Shown: positions 63,260-64,000 of the stretch, one piece after another
How positions within the stretch are numbered: the first letter of the stretch is position 1
How the letters are laid out: every line of letters begins with the position of its first letter
Assembly: GCA_046331425.1 (NCBI GenBank)
Contig: JAXLQU010000003.1
Span: 157,088 to 221,087, forward strand
Source: JANNUT01 sp046331425
GTDB taxonomy: Bacteria; Acidobacteriota; Polarisedimenticolia; J045
Length of the DNA stretch: 64,000 nucleotides
Direction of reading: 5' to 3'
Made by a program: the position numbers and the translations under genes
The notes under the pieces: generated by a model
What the model was told of the DNA's origin: nothing
What the model saw: only the letters and a program-made list of their open reading frames with translations
Database searches by the model: none

Positions 63260-64000
63260 TTGTTGGTCGACCGCGCGGTGCCCGCGATTGCGATCATCGG
63301 CAACCCGAATACCGGAAAGACCACTCTGTTCAATGCGCTTACCGGGCTCGCTCACAAGGTAGGCAACTATCCTGGCGTCACGGTCGAGCGGCGAGCCGGT
63401 GTCCTGAAGTTGACGAGCGGCCGCGTCGAAGTGATCGACCTCCCGGGGACCTACAGTCTCGCCGCGCGTTCTCTCGACGAAGCGATCGCCGTCGACACAT
63501 TGCTCGGCCGGCAGAGCCAGGAACGTTCGCTCGATGCGGTCATCGCCGTCATCGATGCCGCCAACCTGGACCGCAATCTCTACCTGCTCTCGCAGTTGAT
63601 GGACTTCAGTGTGCCGGTCGTGGTGGCGCTCAACATGATGGATGCGGCGCAACGTCGCGGCATCCAGATCGATGTGCAGCGCCTCTCACAGCGGCTTGGC
63701 GTTCCTGTCGTGCCGATGCGGGCCGATCGTGGCGAGGGCGTCGATCAACTGCGTGATGCGATCGCACGCACCTTGAACCAAGGCAGGGCGGACGCGCCAG
63801 CGCGCGCTCTCCCGCTGCCTGAAGGATTGAACGGACCGATCGAGAAGTTGCTGGCACAGTTCGGCGACTGCATCACTCCACCGCTGCAACGACCGGAGCT
63901 GTTGCGCGCGCTCGTCGACACCGGGGGCGCCGTCGAGCAACGCCTCGACTCGCAACTGGGAACCCCGTTCGGCGACGCATTACGAGTCGCGCGCAGCGAG
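63260..64000 (+). CDS. feoB: Ferrous iron transporter FeoB, N-terminal part (window ends inside gene)
   Basis: The visible 247 residues are the GTPase domain: G1 GNPNTGKTTLFNALTG, switch I region VGNYPGVTVERR, G3 DLPGTYSL, G4 NMMD (ALNMMDAAQRRG) and the following helices. The transmembrane part lies beyond the window. The start is TTG (63260 or 63263) with GAGGTGG 4-7 bases upstream; no ATG or other good start precedes it in frame. FeoB drives Fe(II) import; together with feoA it would supply iron for the neighbouring cbb3 and cytochrome systems. Confidence 0.9.
   Translation, partial: MLVDRAVPAIAIIGNPNTGKTTLFNALTGLAHKVGNYPGVTVERRAGVLKLTSGRVEVIDLPGTYSLAARSLDEAIAVDTLLGRQSQERSLDAVIAVIDAANLDRNLYLLSQLMDFSVPVVVALNMMDAAQRRGIQIDVQRLSQRLGVPVVPMRADRGEGVDQLRDAIARTLNQGRADAPARALPLPEGLNGPIEKLLAQFGDCITPPLQRPELLRALVDTGGAVEQRLDSQLGTPFGDALRVARSE

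Overview
The window is a high-GC stretch of Gram-negative bacterial chromosome. It carries about 50 protein genes, several of them decayed. I see no rRNA, convincing tRNA, insertion sequence, prophage or CRISPR array. The lineage is not resolved from sequence alone. A fused CcoN-CcoO oxidase, a CxxCH-type NrfA, an RpoH-like sigma factor, an ABC permease-M1 peptidase fusion and a DUF5916 protein would fit a deltaproteobacterial-type lineage (Myxococcota or Binatota) or an acidobacterial one. The aspartokinase-diaminopimelate decarboxylase fusion is also known from Xanthomonadales. Treat the placement as inference.

Layout. 0-1 kb: remnant of a sulfatase. 1-20 kb: lysine biosynthesis fusion, small membrane protein, outer-membrane DUF5916 protein, an ABC system with a peptidase-fused permease, a hybrid histidine kinase, an OPT peptide transporter, cysteine dioxygenase with a YeiH-type exporter, FabI and an M20 peptidase. 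19-24 kb: a nuoB-midA pair, then an overlapping NUDIX / Cas4-like nuclease / RpoH-like sigma operon. 24-28 kb: TPR-GT-C membrane protein, methyltransferase and heptosyltransferase-like GT9 (surface glycan genes). 28-36 kb: HTH regulator with a decayed SRPBCC partner, YkgJ, DUF4126, HAD and an ABC exporter. 36-41 kb: DEAD-box helicase, a YHS-domain protein interrupted by an in-frame UGA, QueG and glycogen synthase. 41-48 kb: DUF4397 protein, NrfHA nitrite reductase and two FG-GAP repeat proteins. 47-52 kb: MacAB-like export system. 52-61 kb: complete cbb3 oxidase operon (CcoNO fusion, Q, P, G, FixH, SafE, I, S). 61-64 kb: Fnr-type regulator, broken EamA transporter and feoAB, with feoB cut by the window end.

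How it fits together: NrfHA, the cbb3 oxidase with its assembly factors, an Fnr-type regulator with an FNR-box-like site, and ferrous iron uptake by FeoAB form a low-oxygen respiration block. The most unusual locus is 37552-38172. There a YHS-domain protein has TGA exactly where the family has the second cysteine of FCCxxC, and a hairpin with bacterial SECIS-like geometry follows at once, so it is a candidate selenoprotein.

Four loci (sulfatase, SRPBCC, the nrfA 3' end, EamA) carry frameshifts and two of these also carry internal deletions. They mark real decay or local sequence error.
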